Shown here: piece after piece, positions 50,484 to 62,056 of the stretch
How the letters are laid out: each line of letters opens with the position of its first letter
Position numbering within the stretch: position 1 is the stretch's first letter
Origin: Monosporascus cannonballus
Taxonomy: Eukaryota > Ascomycota > Sordariomycetes > Xylariales
Direction of reading: 5' to 3'
Length of the DNA stretch: 64,000 nucleotides
NCBI GenBank assembly: GCA_004154925.1
Contig: QJNS01000153.1
Location: 62,001-126,000, forward strand
Position numbers and translations under genes: made by a program
Notes under the pieces: generated by a model
Told to the model about the DNA's origin: nothing
The model's input: only the letters and a program-made list of their open reading frames with translations
Databases searched by the model: none

Positions 50484-52150
50484 TTGGATATACGAATCGA
50501 AACGCACTGGTATACCGTAATGGTGGATTGCGGAGCTTTGGGCGGGAATTATATTGTATCGGACATGGTCAATAAATTCAAACTGCTATGGAAATACAAG
50601 TTAGAACCTTATATAACGACAAATACCGTTATCTTATTAAAATCAGGCCCTATTTTGGAGGTTGCGGCTGCGCCTACGACGCAGCTGTAGCTAAGTAACT
50701 TTTAGTACTACGTTAAACAAATTTAAAAAACCCTACAAAAAATAACAAATCCTCAAAGATAAGGTCTAATAGCAAGTTATGATTTTTTAGCTCTGTTTGG
50801 TACGTTTTCATATAAATTTTTCAAAAGTTATTTTAAAAATTTGCAAATAAAATAATAACCAAAAAAAATAAAAAAAACAACAAAAAAATAATATTATATA
50901 CAATATTGGAGCAGCTTTTAAATAATATATATAATTTTTAATTCGTGGTTAAATTAATGAAAATATTAAAAAAATGAAAATTTTGAATTAATATATATTT
51001 TCTAACCGGAACGCCTTTATAATTACAATAATGCGATTACCGTATATAACATTTTGCCATAGGCCTTTTAAGGATAATTCAATATAGGAAAAGCCCGTTT
51101 GGTTATATTTTTGTCCGTACGGGTTATGGTTATTACGTTATAACCATAAGGGCGTTCCGGATTTCGTTGGCCTTAATTTTTTTATAGCTATAACATAATA
51201 ATGATAACCTGTACAGCCAAAAAAATTATTACATGGGTTGTTCCCATATAAAATATATTAAGGAAATTTAATATGTAATAATACGATTAATAATTATACT
51301 ATTGCAGCAATAAAAACGTTACGGTGGCCTATTTCCTAGGCTTAATTTTAACTGTATTAGTTTTAAGTTTTATTTAAAAAATTCGAAAAAAGTTCTTATA
51401 TATATATTAACGTATATTCGACAAATATATAAAATATCAAAATTTATTAAATTTAAATTAATTATATAATAATTATAAAAACGTTCCAGACTTAATTAAC
51501 CCTAATATTTTTATGGTTATAACGTAATAACTATAACCTGTACGGGCAAAAACATAATTAAACGTGCTTTTCCTATGCCAAATTACCCTTAAACAGTTTA
51601 TGGCAAAATAATGCACGTAATATTTGCGTTATCGTAACGATAAAAGCGTTTCAGTTATTTATTTCCTAATTTTTAAATTTAATCATACTGGCTTTAATAT
51701 TTATTTAAAGAATTCGAAAAAAATCCTGTATATATATTAATTTCATTTCGACATATATAGAAAGTATGAAATTTATCGGATTTGGTTTGGTTATAAAAGT
51801 AAAAGAAATTAATTGTTTTATTTAGCAAAATACCAAACGAAAAAGTTTTTGCACAATTTTAACTCAGGTTTCGTTGGTTTGTTATAGGGATACGCTATTT
51901 AATTAGTTAATTTTAATGCCTTGACCTAGAACATAAAAGTACATCCAAATAGAAACGAGCCAGCAGAGGCCTGAGCTAGCTAAGATAAGAATATCGAAAG
52001 TCAGGAATTCGCCTATAATAACGGGAAAATCATACGTAAAATTGATTACCTCGAAATTTTTATCTAAGGACGATATCAAACAATTAATTTCCATATCGTT
52101 TTATTTAGGAATTACGATATAATCTTAGGATTACCATGAATACGCTAGTA
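50484..52150 (+). pseudogene. Ty3 protease of element B2, split by the hAT-like insert
   Basis: The left part (50484-50620) is one of the few unbroken stretches in the block. It reads HWYTVMVDCGALGGNYI, where VDCGA corresponds to the D-[ST]-G-A active site of retroviral-type aspartic proteases with Cys in the Ser/Thr position, then FKLLWKYKLEPYITTNT. The frame then enters the insert. The continuation resumes after 51,996 with SPIITGKSYVKLI and a degraded ILGLPW-like end near 52,130. Confidence 0.7.
50629..51988 (-). mobile_element. hAT-like TIR element, copy 2, uninterrupted
   Basis: 1,360 bp, in reverse orientation relative to copy 1. Starts TTATCTTATT and ends CTAAGATAA, so the outer 8 bp are a perfect inverted repeat after RIP. 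Flanked by aaataccg (50621-50628) and gaatatcg (51989-51996), an 8-bp duplication with two transitions. It interrupts the protease of B2. It carries the empty Ty3 target of copy 1 (aatac at 51829-51833). The interior has at least three related subunits in alternating orientation (about 51,000-51,165; 51,190-51,330; 51,510-51,650). No coding potential. Confidence 0.82.
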
Positions 52151-52499
52151 CGAAATCTTGATTAATAAAGGGACTAGCCAGATAAGGTTCGCCTTATACC
52201 TTATTAGCAGACAAAAAAAGAAAAATTAAAATCTCAACATTCGATCGATAATAACGACGAATGCAGACATAAGGATACGACAGAAACTTTATTACCTAAA
52301 AGAACAAAACAAAAAATAAAAAACAGATATTAAAAAAAATACGACTTATTATTATTACTATCAAAATAAAATTAAAGTAATTAAATAACGATTTAAAGCA
52401 ACAACAGCTCCAAAAAACCAAAAAATCCAACCAATGTACTACTATAATACCACAGATATAAGCAACTTTTTTAAAAAAAAGCTTGATATGAAATTACCA

Positions 52500-53450
52500 G
52501 AACATAGCGAATAAAATCATAAGATAATTTTTAAGAAAGGAGCTTCGACGAAGTTTTACCCCATTTATAACCTTAACGAAAACGAATTACGTATTTTCAG
52601 AAAATACCTGGAAAATCGGTTATAAAAAGAATAGATTCGATCTTTAAAATTATTAGCAGGATATCTTATATTTTTCGCATTTAAAAAAACGGAAAGTTAC
52701 AATTTGTAAATAATTATCGATAATTAAATAATACAATTATCAAAAATTAAATATTATTATCCTTAATTACAAAAATAAAAACCCGATTTTACGGAGCCAA
52801 CTAATTTATAGCATTCGATCTTAAAAATAAATATAACCTTATTAGGATTAAAAAAGAATACAAATAAAAAACAGCTTTTAGGACGAAATACGGATTATTT
52901 AAGTACTTAGTTATACTAATAGGACTTACAAACGTACTAGCAACTTTCCAACGAATAGTTAACTATATATTACGAAAATACCTTAATATTTTCGTTATTT
53001 ATTATATCGATAATATTTCTATTTTTTCAAAAACGGAAAAGGCATACGCTAAATACGTTTATAAAGTTTTTAAGCTTTATAAAACGCAAAACGATTTATT
53101 ACTGTAGAAAAAAATCAGTTTCATAAATAAAAAAATAGAATATCTGGGATATATTATTACCCAGTACATATTAAGCTAAACCCTAAGAAAATTATTATAA
53201 TCACAGAATGGCAAACGCTAACGACAGTTAAGAAGATATAGGCATTTCTTAAATTCGCCAATTATTATAAAAAGTTTATTCGAAACTTTAGCAAAATAAT
53301 TATATTCTTAACGAACTTTACGAAGAAAAAAAGTTTAAATAGACGTTAAATATGGAAAAAGCATTTCAAAATATCAAAAATATAATTATTAAGGAGGTAG
53401 TATTAATTATGTATAATCTAAATTGCCCCGTTAAATTAAAAACCGATATT
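52500..53450 (+). pseudogene. Reverse transcriptase remnant of element B2
   Basis: Plus-strand readings include FYPIYNLNENELRIF and FVIYYIDNISIFSKTE (Y-I-D-N at 53003-53014), equivalent to the B1 minus-strand RT. Stops throughout. Confidence 0.75.
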
Positions 53451-54219
53451 TCGAATTACGCGTTAGGCGTAATAATTGGATAATGAAATAATTAAAGCAA
53501 ATTATACTTTATTGTATTTTTTTATACAAATTAAACAGAGCCGAATTTAATTACGGTATTCCAAAAAAGGAATTTATGCCCATTATTGTGGTAGTTTGAA
53601 AGTTTAAGCATTTTTTAAAAGAAAATTTATATTAGGTTAAAATTTATACGGATTATTAAAATTTTATCCGTTTTATTACGATTAGGGAATTTATAGGACG
53701 ATAATTAAGATACGTTAAAAAATTGGCGAACTTCGACTTTGTTATTATCTATAAAAAAGGCTCAGAGAATAACAAAATAAATATTCTAAGCAGGCGACTA
53801 AACCTCGAAAAGAAATTGGTCAAAATTAGCTATATAATTTTCGATATTACCATAAAAGGACATTTACGCCCGTGACAAATTGTGATAATTCGGGCAGTAC
53901 CTTGCGATATATACCAAAAAATCCAGTAATATAACGACGGTTTTCGAGAAAATCAAAAAATGGAAAAAATACAAATTCTAGAAAAGTATTAAAAGGATTT
54001 AGTACGAAATATATATAAATATTAGCTATACGGATATCCAGAGATCTACAAAACCTTAAAACGGCTTTCACGCATATATTCCTTTTTTAAAATAAAATTA
54101 ACTGCATTAAAAAATATGCTGTAATAGGATATTTGCGCCAAAATAAAAGTACGACAACATAAACTATACGAAAAATTATAGTTATTATTAGTCGCAAAGC
54201 GATTATAATATTTAACTAT

Positions 54220-54560
54220 ATTCGACTTTATTACTAAACTTTTCATGTCCAAAAATCCAGTTACGAAAATATATTACGACAGTATTTTCGTAATCGTCGA
54301 CCGATTTACGAAGTTCTTTTATTTTTTTTACTATTTTACGAAAATACGGACGCCGAACAAATAACATATATTTTTTAAATATATATTTAATATATACAGA
54401 TTATTAATAAAAGTAATTTCAGATAAAGGATTAATATTTGTATCTAAATTTTGGCATGGCCTAATAATGCAAATCGGCTTAAATTATAAATTATCCAGCG
54501 TATTTAATTCTTAGATAAATAAATAAAATAAATAAAGTAAACTTTAAAAATTTATTTACG
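54220..54560 (+). pseudogene. Integrase core remnant of element B2
   Basis: The plus-strand reading FDFITKLFMSKNPVTKIYYD continues as SIFVIVDRFTKFFYFFYYF and LLIKVISDKGLIFVSKFW, the integrase core with its first two Asp still in place. Parallel to the B1 copy near 36.3-36.5 kb. Confidence 0.75.
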
Positions 54561-55867
54561 ATATTATATTAATTACGAACAAAATAACTGGGTTAAAAAG
54601 GTACTTATTGCTTAACTAGCTTATAATTCCAGCAAACGTAAATTTTAATTTTATTCTAAAAGTTTACAAAAGAGTACGCGATAATTGTCCAATTAATATT
54701 AAAGTTATCCTTATATCAATATACTTACGATAATTATATTAGGAAATAAAAACAGAACTAGAATTCGTACAAAACTAAATAAGCAAATATTATAACCAAA
54801 AAAAGGTTAAAAGCATTAATTAACGAAAAAGGGAAAATGGTTTTCTTTGTTATAAAAAATATTTAAATAAAGTGACCTAAAAAGGAAATTGGATTTTAAA
54901 TATATCGGTCCATATAAAATCGCCAAAAAATCTTAGAAAACATTACGAATTAAAACCTTTACTAAAAGCTAAATTTTATTTAATTTTTACGTTTTTTTAT
55001 TCGAATTAAGAATAAATATAATTAAAGTACATACGGCATAAAATAACGTAAAGATAAAAGACGAATAAATATATAAAATGAAAAAAACCCTCGATATACG
55101 AAAACAAAATGGATTTACCTAATATCTGATTAAGTAAAAAAAATATCCGGATTTCGAAAATACCTGGAAACCCGTTAAAAATCTTATTGACGCTTAACGC
55201 CTGTTAAAGAATTTTTATCAGCGGCAACAGAACTACTAGAAATAATTACGTCCCAATTAGTATTTTTAACGGATTAATCGGTATCGCCGATACCAGATCA
55301 GTTTAAGGGATTAACGGAAGGAACCAATGCGGCCATAAAAGGTTCGGCAATGGCCTGCTTTTGGCGTTTTTGCTTTTTTAGCTTCTCGAACAATTATAAT
55401 TCCCGTTATATTATTTTTATTTTTTAAGCGAAAAAAAACTTTTTATTTCCGAAAACGGATTAAACGCGCGATAACCTTATTTATTTTTTGCTAATTACGT
55501 TTTTACAATTTCAAAAAACGTTCCTTTGCGAGAACCTCCTTTTATTCCAGGCGTTAGTTTTTAGCACAAATATTTTCCAAAAAGGAAAAAAAACGTTAAT
55601 CATATTATAAGGATATTTATGTTAAACGTAAACTTTATATTTTAAAATACTTTTTATTCTTTCGTATTTTTATTTATTGGAAAAATATAAAAAGTATAGC
55701 ATAACTTTAAAATTAAAATCCTAAAAAATTTAAAGCAGGTTTTGCCGATGAATAATAAAAGAATTGACGACGACTATTAGCAATATAATCCTATATCGTA
55801 AAAAACTGGTAATATTTACCAGGAAAAATAAAATCTTAAAAATAAGATTTGGGAAAAAAGGAAATTA

Positions 55868-56245
55868 TATTACGACCTGATAAGCTCCGTTCATAGAAAA
55901 CGGTTAATAAGGATAATACGGACCATTTTCCAGGTTACGTAATAGGTACTTAGCAAAATTCTGCTAAGCATAAGTAATTAGCATTAAATAACTATCTAAC
56001 AAAAATTCGCTAAATATAATTAAATAAAAATAAGTAATAATACTGAGAATTAATATATATATACTTATTATTTCTATAATTTAAAAAGCTTTAACTTGTA
56101 AGATAATATCGTTACCTAAAGTACCTTTGATATTGCGAGACGTAATACGTTATTGTATTTATTGCTCAGATTTCTACAATACTTCTGCTAACATAAACCC
56201 GTACGACTAAGGTTCAATAGTTAGTTAAACCGCCTAGCCGTCACA
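55868..56245 (+). repeat. 3' LTR of element B2
   Basis: 378 bp starting TATTACGACCTGATAAG and ending CTAGCCGTCACA; the right end is less RIP-altered than in the 5' copy. Confidence 0.85.
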
Positions 56246-57299
56246 CCAATCATATAGCGCTAAAAAACATAATAAAACGCCAGCGCGTAACCTTAGGGAA
56301 AAGTTGGCCCAATAGATCTACCGCCTTGCGTAATTTGATTTTAAAATCTAACACTAACCGGGCGCCGCCAACCCAACAGATAAATTATTTAAACGCCCGG
56401 ATTACATATTAAGGAAAATCGTATATAAAGATATAATCCTTATATTATTCAAAAAACTCGGACTTACGAATAATATACAAGAAAACGCACGGAAAACGGT
56501 CGCAAATATATAACGTAACTTAAAGCATTATAAGGAGATAAAGGGCCTTATAAAAACAGCGCAAAATTCGTTCGTTATAAAATTTCTAAACAGATTTCAG
56601 ATAGCGAAAACGTAAATAATTACCATCCGTATAAAAAAAGCGGAGAACCCTTGTTATACGATTGCAAAAAACTTTTAAAGGGAAAAAGAAAATAAGAAAT
56701 TATATATTTGCCGAACCTATCGCTTGCGAATAGTAATACAAACGCGAATTATAACAATAACGATATTAACGGTTAAATAACGGCAATCGCAAATTACGAC
56801 CACATTACGATTAAACTTCGAAAAGTCTAGGAAAAACAAAACTAATACTAAAGTTATTATTCATAACTAATACATTTTACGTCTTTTGGCAAAAAAATTA
56901 TCTAAAAACGAAATAACATTTTAACCGAAAGCTTTCTAATAGTTGTACGATCAGGTTCGAAAGCTACAAACCAAAAACTTAAATATCATAAAACTGATAC
57001 GGATAATTAAACGCTAAGCCGGAATAAAAAAAGAACATTTCCTTGACCTAAATAAGGATTTATATTATAAAAATAAATTCGTAATCTCGTTATAAAACGT
57101 TTTACGAAGATGGCTAATTAATTAATACCATAATAATTTAAAAAATAAAACATATAAGATATATCCGTACGTTAAAATTAACAACTAAAAAGTCAAATTA
57201 AAAAAATATGGCGAATAATATCTGAAAATATATTAAGCAATGCCCGAATTACTAAGGCACAATATAACTACGCCACAAGCTATATAAACAGCTATAGCC

Positions 57300-57900
57300 C
57301 TTACCGTTATCTAAATAACTTTTTTAAAAAAATCTGGGTAAATTTTATTACGGGGCGTTTTAAAAACCTAGGTTTAAACGGGCTAAAATACGACGTAATT
57401 CTGATAATTGTCGACCGTTTTACGAAATTAAAATTATTTATCCTTACGGTTAAAACTTTAACCACAGCTAAACTAGTTCGATTATTTTATAACGAGATTA
57501 AATGCAAATTCAGTACGCCAGCCGGAATAATTAACGATAAAAATAAATTATTAATAAATTAATTCTGGGCCGAATTTTGCAAAAAGCAAAAAATAAAGCG
57601 GCAAATATTAACCGTTTATTATCCGCAAATTAATAAATAAACGGAACGCACTTATTAAATTGTAAAGTATTATTTTTGTAATTACGTTAATAAATATTAA
57701 AATAATTAAATAAAATTATTAGAAATTACGGAATTCGTATATAAAAATACGCAAAACGCGTTTACCGGCCGTTTTTCGTTCGAAATCCTATATAAATATT
57801 ATTTAAAAATAATAAAATACCTTTTATAAAATTTTAAAAGAAAGGGAACAAAAGTTAAAAAACGCCTCGAAAAAATAACGGTTATTCGTTAAATAATATA
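57300..57900 (+). pseudogene. Integrase remnant of element D
   Basis: The plus-strand reading has LKYDVILIIVDRFTKLKLF, then FSTPAGIINDKNKLL and, after stops, TERTY and ITEFVYKNTQNAFTGRFSFE, the DDE integrase core order of Ty3/gypsy elements. Located downstream of the RNase H end at about 56.3-56.4 kb, which reads FDFKI and PTDKLFKRPDY. Confidence 0.75.
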
Positions 57901-60026
57901 TAAATATTAAAAGAAAATAACGGCAGTTTAAAAAAATATTGTAATTAATATATTATACCTATAAAACTTTAATTAAAATAATAAATACATTTATTAATCA
58001 AATATTTTAAATTTAAAATTAAAAAATTCATATTTATTTATATACGGATTATAATTAAAAAACAAATATGTTTTTAAATATATAAAATAATCCTTCTTAT
58101 TAAATATTAACAGATATATAATATATTACTAATATCATTATTAAAACCGTAATATAACCGAAAACCAGGTAACATTTAAATAACGTTACCGGATCTAACA
58201 GAAAAACAAAAAAAATAAGTAACAAAGAATATCCTCCGTTACCAAAATAACTAGGGGTAATGCAAATACCTAATTAAATAAAAAAGTTGGCCCGCCAAAT
58301 ATAATACGTAAAAACCCCGAAAACACATTAAGTACGCGCCTAAAATATTATAACGTTATAAAAAAATTAAATACATATATAAAAAATAAAACGACCTAAA
58401 AACCGTAAAATAATAATAATTGGATCGAAAATTAATTATTTAATAATTACAAAAATTACAAAAAACAATCTAAAATTAAATTAAAATATTAATGTTAAAA
58501 TATTACTTAATTACATAATTGTTTTTTCAACTTTTAATAAATAATTACCTTATTATATATTATTCGAAAATTAATAAATAACGCAAAAAAATCAAGGTTT
58601 TATTTCGAAAATAAAATCTTACGTTTAATTATTAAGCCTTATATTAATTAGACTTAAAAAAGCGTATTAGGTAAATTAATATAGAAATATCGGAAGACGA
58701 TTAAAAAATATACGACGGCAAAAAGTAAATATATTTATTAAACTTACTAAACGTAAAATTTGAAAAAAAAAATTAAAAACGTTTTATTTCTTACAAAAAA
58801 TAAAGCCTAAATAATTGGAATATAATTAATTACTAATTGAAAATAAGGCATTATTCTTAAAGCGTTTAACGTATTTAGGTTTAATAATAATTTCGCCGAG
58901 CAAAGCTATTTTTAATTATAATTATTAATAAATATTAAATTTTCGTCAAAATATTAAAAAACGGACGAGAAATATTTGTAAATAAGGAACGCAATAATAT
59001 AATAACCTTTAAAAATTACCTTATTTATAAAGATACCTTAAAATTGCGCTTAATCGGAAATTAATTGCGGAATAATTAAAAAAGATCGTAATACTTATAA
59101 AAAGAATTTAAATTTGCAAATTCATAAAACGGCATTAAAATTAAACCTTTATAACTATAACGGACGATCGGAAATTAACTTCCGTTATATCAAAAGAACA
59201 ACATTTCTTAATAATAATTACGTTAAAAGCAAGTTCGGCTTTACGAAAAACGTTAAATCGATAACCGACCGCAACCATATTAAAACATTTATATTAAGTA
59301 TACGTAATACAAATTTTTTCGAACTTATTAATTAATTTTTAATTATCAATATCGAATTAAAAAACCGGTTAAACGGTATTTTTAAAACTAATTAAAATTT
59401 AAACGAAAATTAAATAACGATATTAATAATATTAAAAATAATTACTTATCGCGCGAAAAATATTTTCATCATAATTAATTACGATATAATTTAAAACGCC
59501 CAGAATTTAAACGTAAACCGTATAGTAATCGAAATAACGCTATATTATATAAACATAATATGGCTTATTACCGCCTGTAATACAACGGGTATTTATTTTA
59601 CTGTTGGCGTTAAAAAGATAACGTTAAAAGAAATCCTAATCTTTATTAATATCAAAATACCGTTTCTTTTGGAACATTTTATAAAAAAACATAGCAAACG
59701 GAGATAATACGGAGAACAAACGGAAAAGGCGAAATAAAAATAAAAAACGAAAAACTAAACGGAATACGTACGGAAAAAAAATAAAGATATAAACGCAAAA
59801 AGAAAAAAAACCGAATAGAGTAAAATTAAAGAACGGATTATAATAAAAAATTAAACGGAACATAATTAATTAAGTAATATAATATATATTAATTATTATA
59901 ATAATTACTTATAACATAATATAACGGTAAATTCTCGGCAAATATACGTTACCAAATTTCCAAAACGCGTTATATTAAATTAATAATAATATTATTAAAA
60001 ATTAATAACTTAAAAAAAGGAATAAT

Positions 60027-60233
60027 TATAAAAATATAGCCATTATAAGAATAAAGCTGGTAACCGACGAGCTATCGATTAGCCACCGACCCATTTATTA
60101 ATATAAATCTACCATCTGGCAACTAATGGAAAACGCCAGATGGAAATAACCTAATACATTTACTTCTTGGAATCTGCTTTACGACTAGTCAGAGATCACC
60201 TCACCCTAGCTCACAGCTATCTATTATCTTACA
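60027..60233 (+). repeat. 3' LTR of element D
   Basis: 207 bp, starting TATAAAAATATAGCC and ending ATCTTACA, followed by the taatt duplication. Less RIP-altered in its second half than the 5' copy. Confidence 0.85.
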
Positions 60234-61206
60234 TAATTTTGGCCAAAAAAATTATGCATTAATATATATTTTAATATCCGTTTTTAATTCCGGAATATAC
60301 GAAATAAAGACTTTTTTAAGGTTTGGAATACCGCGATAAACCACTTAAATAATGGCGAAAAATTTTATTTAACGACAAAACGAATATAGACCGTAATTAC
60401 GGTAAACGGGCGTAGTAGATTTTTCTCCGAAATGTTTTTTAACATATTATCCTTTTTTACCTTAATTATTACGTTAATTATTAACCGTTTTTCTTTAAAT
60501 AAAAAAATCCCGTTTATTACCTAAATATATATAGCCCCGATACAAATAAACCGGCTAGACGTAAATGTTTTGGGGTGGTATCCGATATGGAAAACGGAGC
60601 TTCCTAATAGCTCTTAATGGGGATCTCGAGGCCGTCTAGGGCGGAATAACCGGCCGCATTTATCGTAATTATTTCGACGAATATTTTCCCGAATACCTTA
60701 ATAACGATTTCATTTTTATGCAAAATAACGTTCTCATCTATACCGTTCGAATCGTAAAGGAATAATTTTAAAGGTAAGCCGTCGAAATGCTGGAATGGCC
60801 TTTATATTTGCCCGATTTAAACCTTATTAAAAACGTATAGAAGTTATTAAAGAAACGTATCTAAAAAAAAAAAGGAACTGAAACTTAAGTTATTCGGCAA
60901 TACGCAGGAAATACTGGATTTATTTACTACTGTTATAATTATTATATGGGAAAATTTTACAAAACGTATATTAAATAACTTAATAAATAATATGTTAAGG
61001 CGGATCGAGGCTGTAATAATAGCTTAGGGCTGGTATACGAAATATTAGAGTAGCTTACCGTATACGTAATGTATTTATTTATGATTAATTAAAATCGCTA
61101 GCAATTTTATTAAGGGTTGGTGGAAAACCGTATAAGTGAAGTTGTGAAGGTGGTAGTTGGAAATATGGGGTGTGGAGACTAAACCGAGACTTTTGCACCC
61201 CGACTG

Positions 61207-62056
61207 TAACTCCCGTGATAGCCTCTATCTTGGCTGTCGACTTGCCTCCCAGCAGGTGACTTCCAGGCCAATATCGACGCCTTCGCCGCTAGGTCTGGGT
61301 TATAGGGAGTAGCTATAATGAATATAGGGGACGAAAAGAAGGAAAAGACGTCAAATTGGCCAATTTAACGGCCTAGGGCCCTGGCACGCCGACGGCACCG
61401 CCAGCCGAAATCTAGCAACTTGGAGCCTTGGCACAAGCGCCCCTACTTTTGGTAGGGACCTCCGTACGTGGAAGCCGTGGTATGAAGCCTTAGAATTCTC
61501 TCTTTGAGGGACCGAGACGGTCATTGGTCAGAGTGTCGGAGCGTCCGCCGTGCGTGCCGCTGGAGCTTGGCGTCTATAGGAGCACGGCAGGACGTGATGC
61601 GTATCGTCCTTTTGCTTGCTTTACCCTCCGTCGGTTCGGTGTCTTCCGCACGGCCATCCTATTCAACATAGTTGGGCATCGGGGAAGCGGCCTGGTCGAA
61701 GAGTAAGGCGACGTGCGGGAATAGCACGCCCACCGTGGGTTGGGTTGATTCGTTTCGGGTGGCCCATTGCCCCACGTCTCTCCACTGGGAAAGTCACATG
61801 CCCCTCTGTGTACCACTGGCTGCCAACCTGGGGCTCGACGAAGACGCTGGTAGGTGGGCCCATGAGGCTGTTTCACACACAGGTTGGCATTATGCCCGGG
61901 CAGTATCTTACAAGGAGAACAGGAGAAATTGGATTCTTAGCAGCTTGCAGAGTGAAGTGAATCCACGGAAGAGTGCCGCCGTAAACCACACAAATCAACT
62001 ACCACTGCTGTGTCACCGATAACACCAAGTCTAATTCCTAATGTCACCGCCCACGT
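61207..62056. other. GC-rich interval between the Tc1 element and the transporter
   Basis: Not RIP-affected. Several overlapping frames of 60-116 codons exist on both strands because of high GC, but none has recognisable content or a consistent exon model. The left part is the former neighbour of 44,166 before the Tc1 insertion; the right part should hold the 3' end of the transporter gene. Confidence 0.45.

Larger units (their letters stand above)
48025..56245 (+). mobile_element. Ty3/gypsy element B2, split by hAT-like copy 2
   Basis: LTRs at 48025-48409 and 55868-56245; target duplication ctaat (48020-48024) and ccaat (56246-56250), differing by one C/T as RIP would cause. Inserted in the RNase H region of element D. 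Without the hAT-like insert and its duplicated target it is about 6.85 kb, like B1 (6.78 kb), with which it shares LTR ends and pol sequence but in the opposite orientation. Plus-strand order: gag, protease split by the insert, RT with box Y-I-D-N at 53003-53014, integrase at about 54.2-54.55 kb. Confidence 0.88.
44599..60233 (+). mobile_element. Ty3/gypsy element D, split by element B2
   Basis: LTRs at 44599-44815 and 60027-60233 with target duplication taatt at 44594-44598 and 60234-60238, inside the Tc1/mariner element. Without B2 and its duplicated target it is about 7.4 kb. Plus-strand order: gag with a degraded zinc knuckle (46,052-46,093), RT (about 47.0-47.5 kb), RNase H interrupted by B2, then RNase H end (56.3-56.4 kb) and integrase (about 57.3-57.9 kb). 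All frames contain stops. Confidence 0.88.
44270..61070 (+). pseudogene. Tc1/mariner transposase, split and RIP-inactivated
   Basis: The left fragment (about 44,270-44,490) reads EWSPYTRTKWKSEKDLGDGF and TEIAKKHGM, the N-terminal helix-turn-helix type segment. The right fragment (about 60,555-61,060) reads GGITGRIYRNYFDEYFPEYL, FIFMQNNVLIYT, EMLEWPLYLPDLNLIKNV and KLLKKRI. The second catalytic Asp is Asn (codon 60724-60726) and the third acidic residue Glu is Lys (60829-60831); their spacing of 34 intervening residues is that of DD34E elements. Both changes fit G-to-A RIP. Many stops; the start codon is not identifiable. Known role: cut-and-paste transposition at TA. Confidence 0.8.
13079..61140. 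other. RIP-mutated A+T-rich block
   Basis: Nearly all of this stretch has the RIP pattern: long runs of A/T, abundant TpA, loss of CpA and TpG, while CpG survives (acg, cgt and tacg are frequent). It coincides with duplicated transposons, as RIP requires. Less-altered islands remain at about 27.75-28.0, 29.8-30.3, 41.6-44.2 and 50.45-50.75 kb. Known process: RIP mutates duplicated DNA by C-to-T changes in the sexual cycle of Pezizomycotina. Confidence 0.9.
44169..61206 (+). mobile_element. Tc1/mariner element, split by nested LTR elements
   Basis: Terminal inverted repeats start CAGTGGGGGTGCAAAAGTCT on the left and CAGTCGGGGTGCAAAAGTCT (inward) on the right, 21 of the first 22 positions alike, each flanked by TA (44167-44168, 61207-61208), the Tc1/mariner target. 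Without the inserted element D and its duplicated target, the element is about 1.4 kb, the normal size. The plus strand carries remnants of a DD34E transposase on both sides of the insertion. Confidence 0.9.

Noticed and set aside
53847..54071. Minus-strand frame in element B2 that resembles the plus-strand frame at 36669-36866
   Set aside because: Both are antisense shadows of the same integrase-side region of the two B elements; the likeness only reflects the repeat.
13079..61140. CRISPR-like or other prokaryotic features in the A+T block
   Set aside because: Repeats are LTRs, TIRs and simple sequence; introns and RIP show a fungal nuclear genome.
61616..61960. Plus-strand frame of 114 codons right of the Tc1 element
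   Set aside because: Overlaps equally long frames on both strands in GC-rich DNA; no recognisable domain or splice-supported model.
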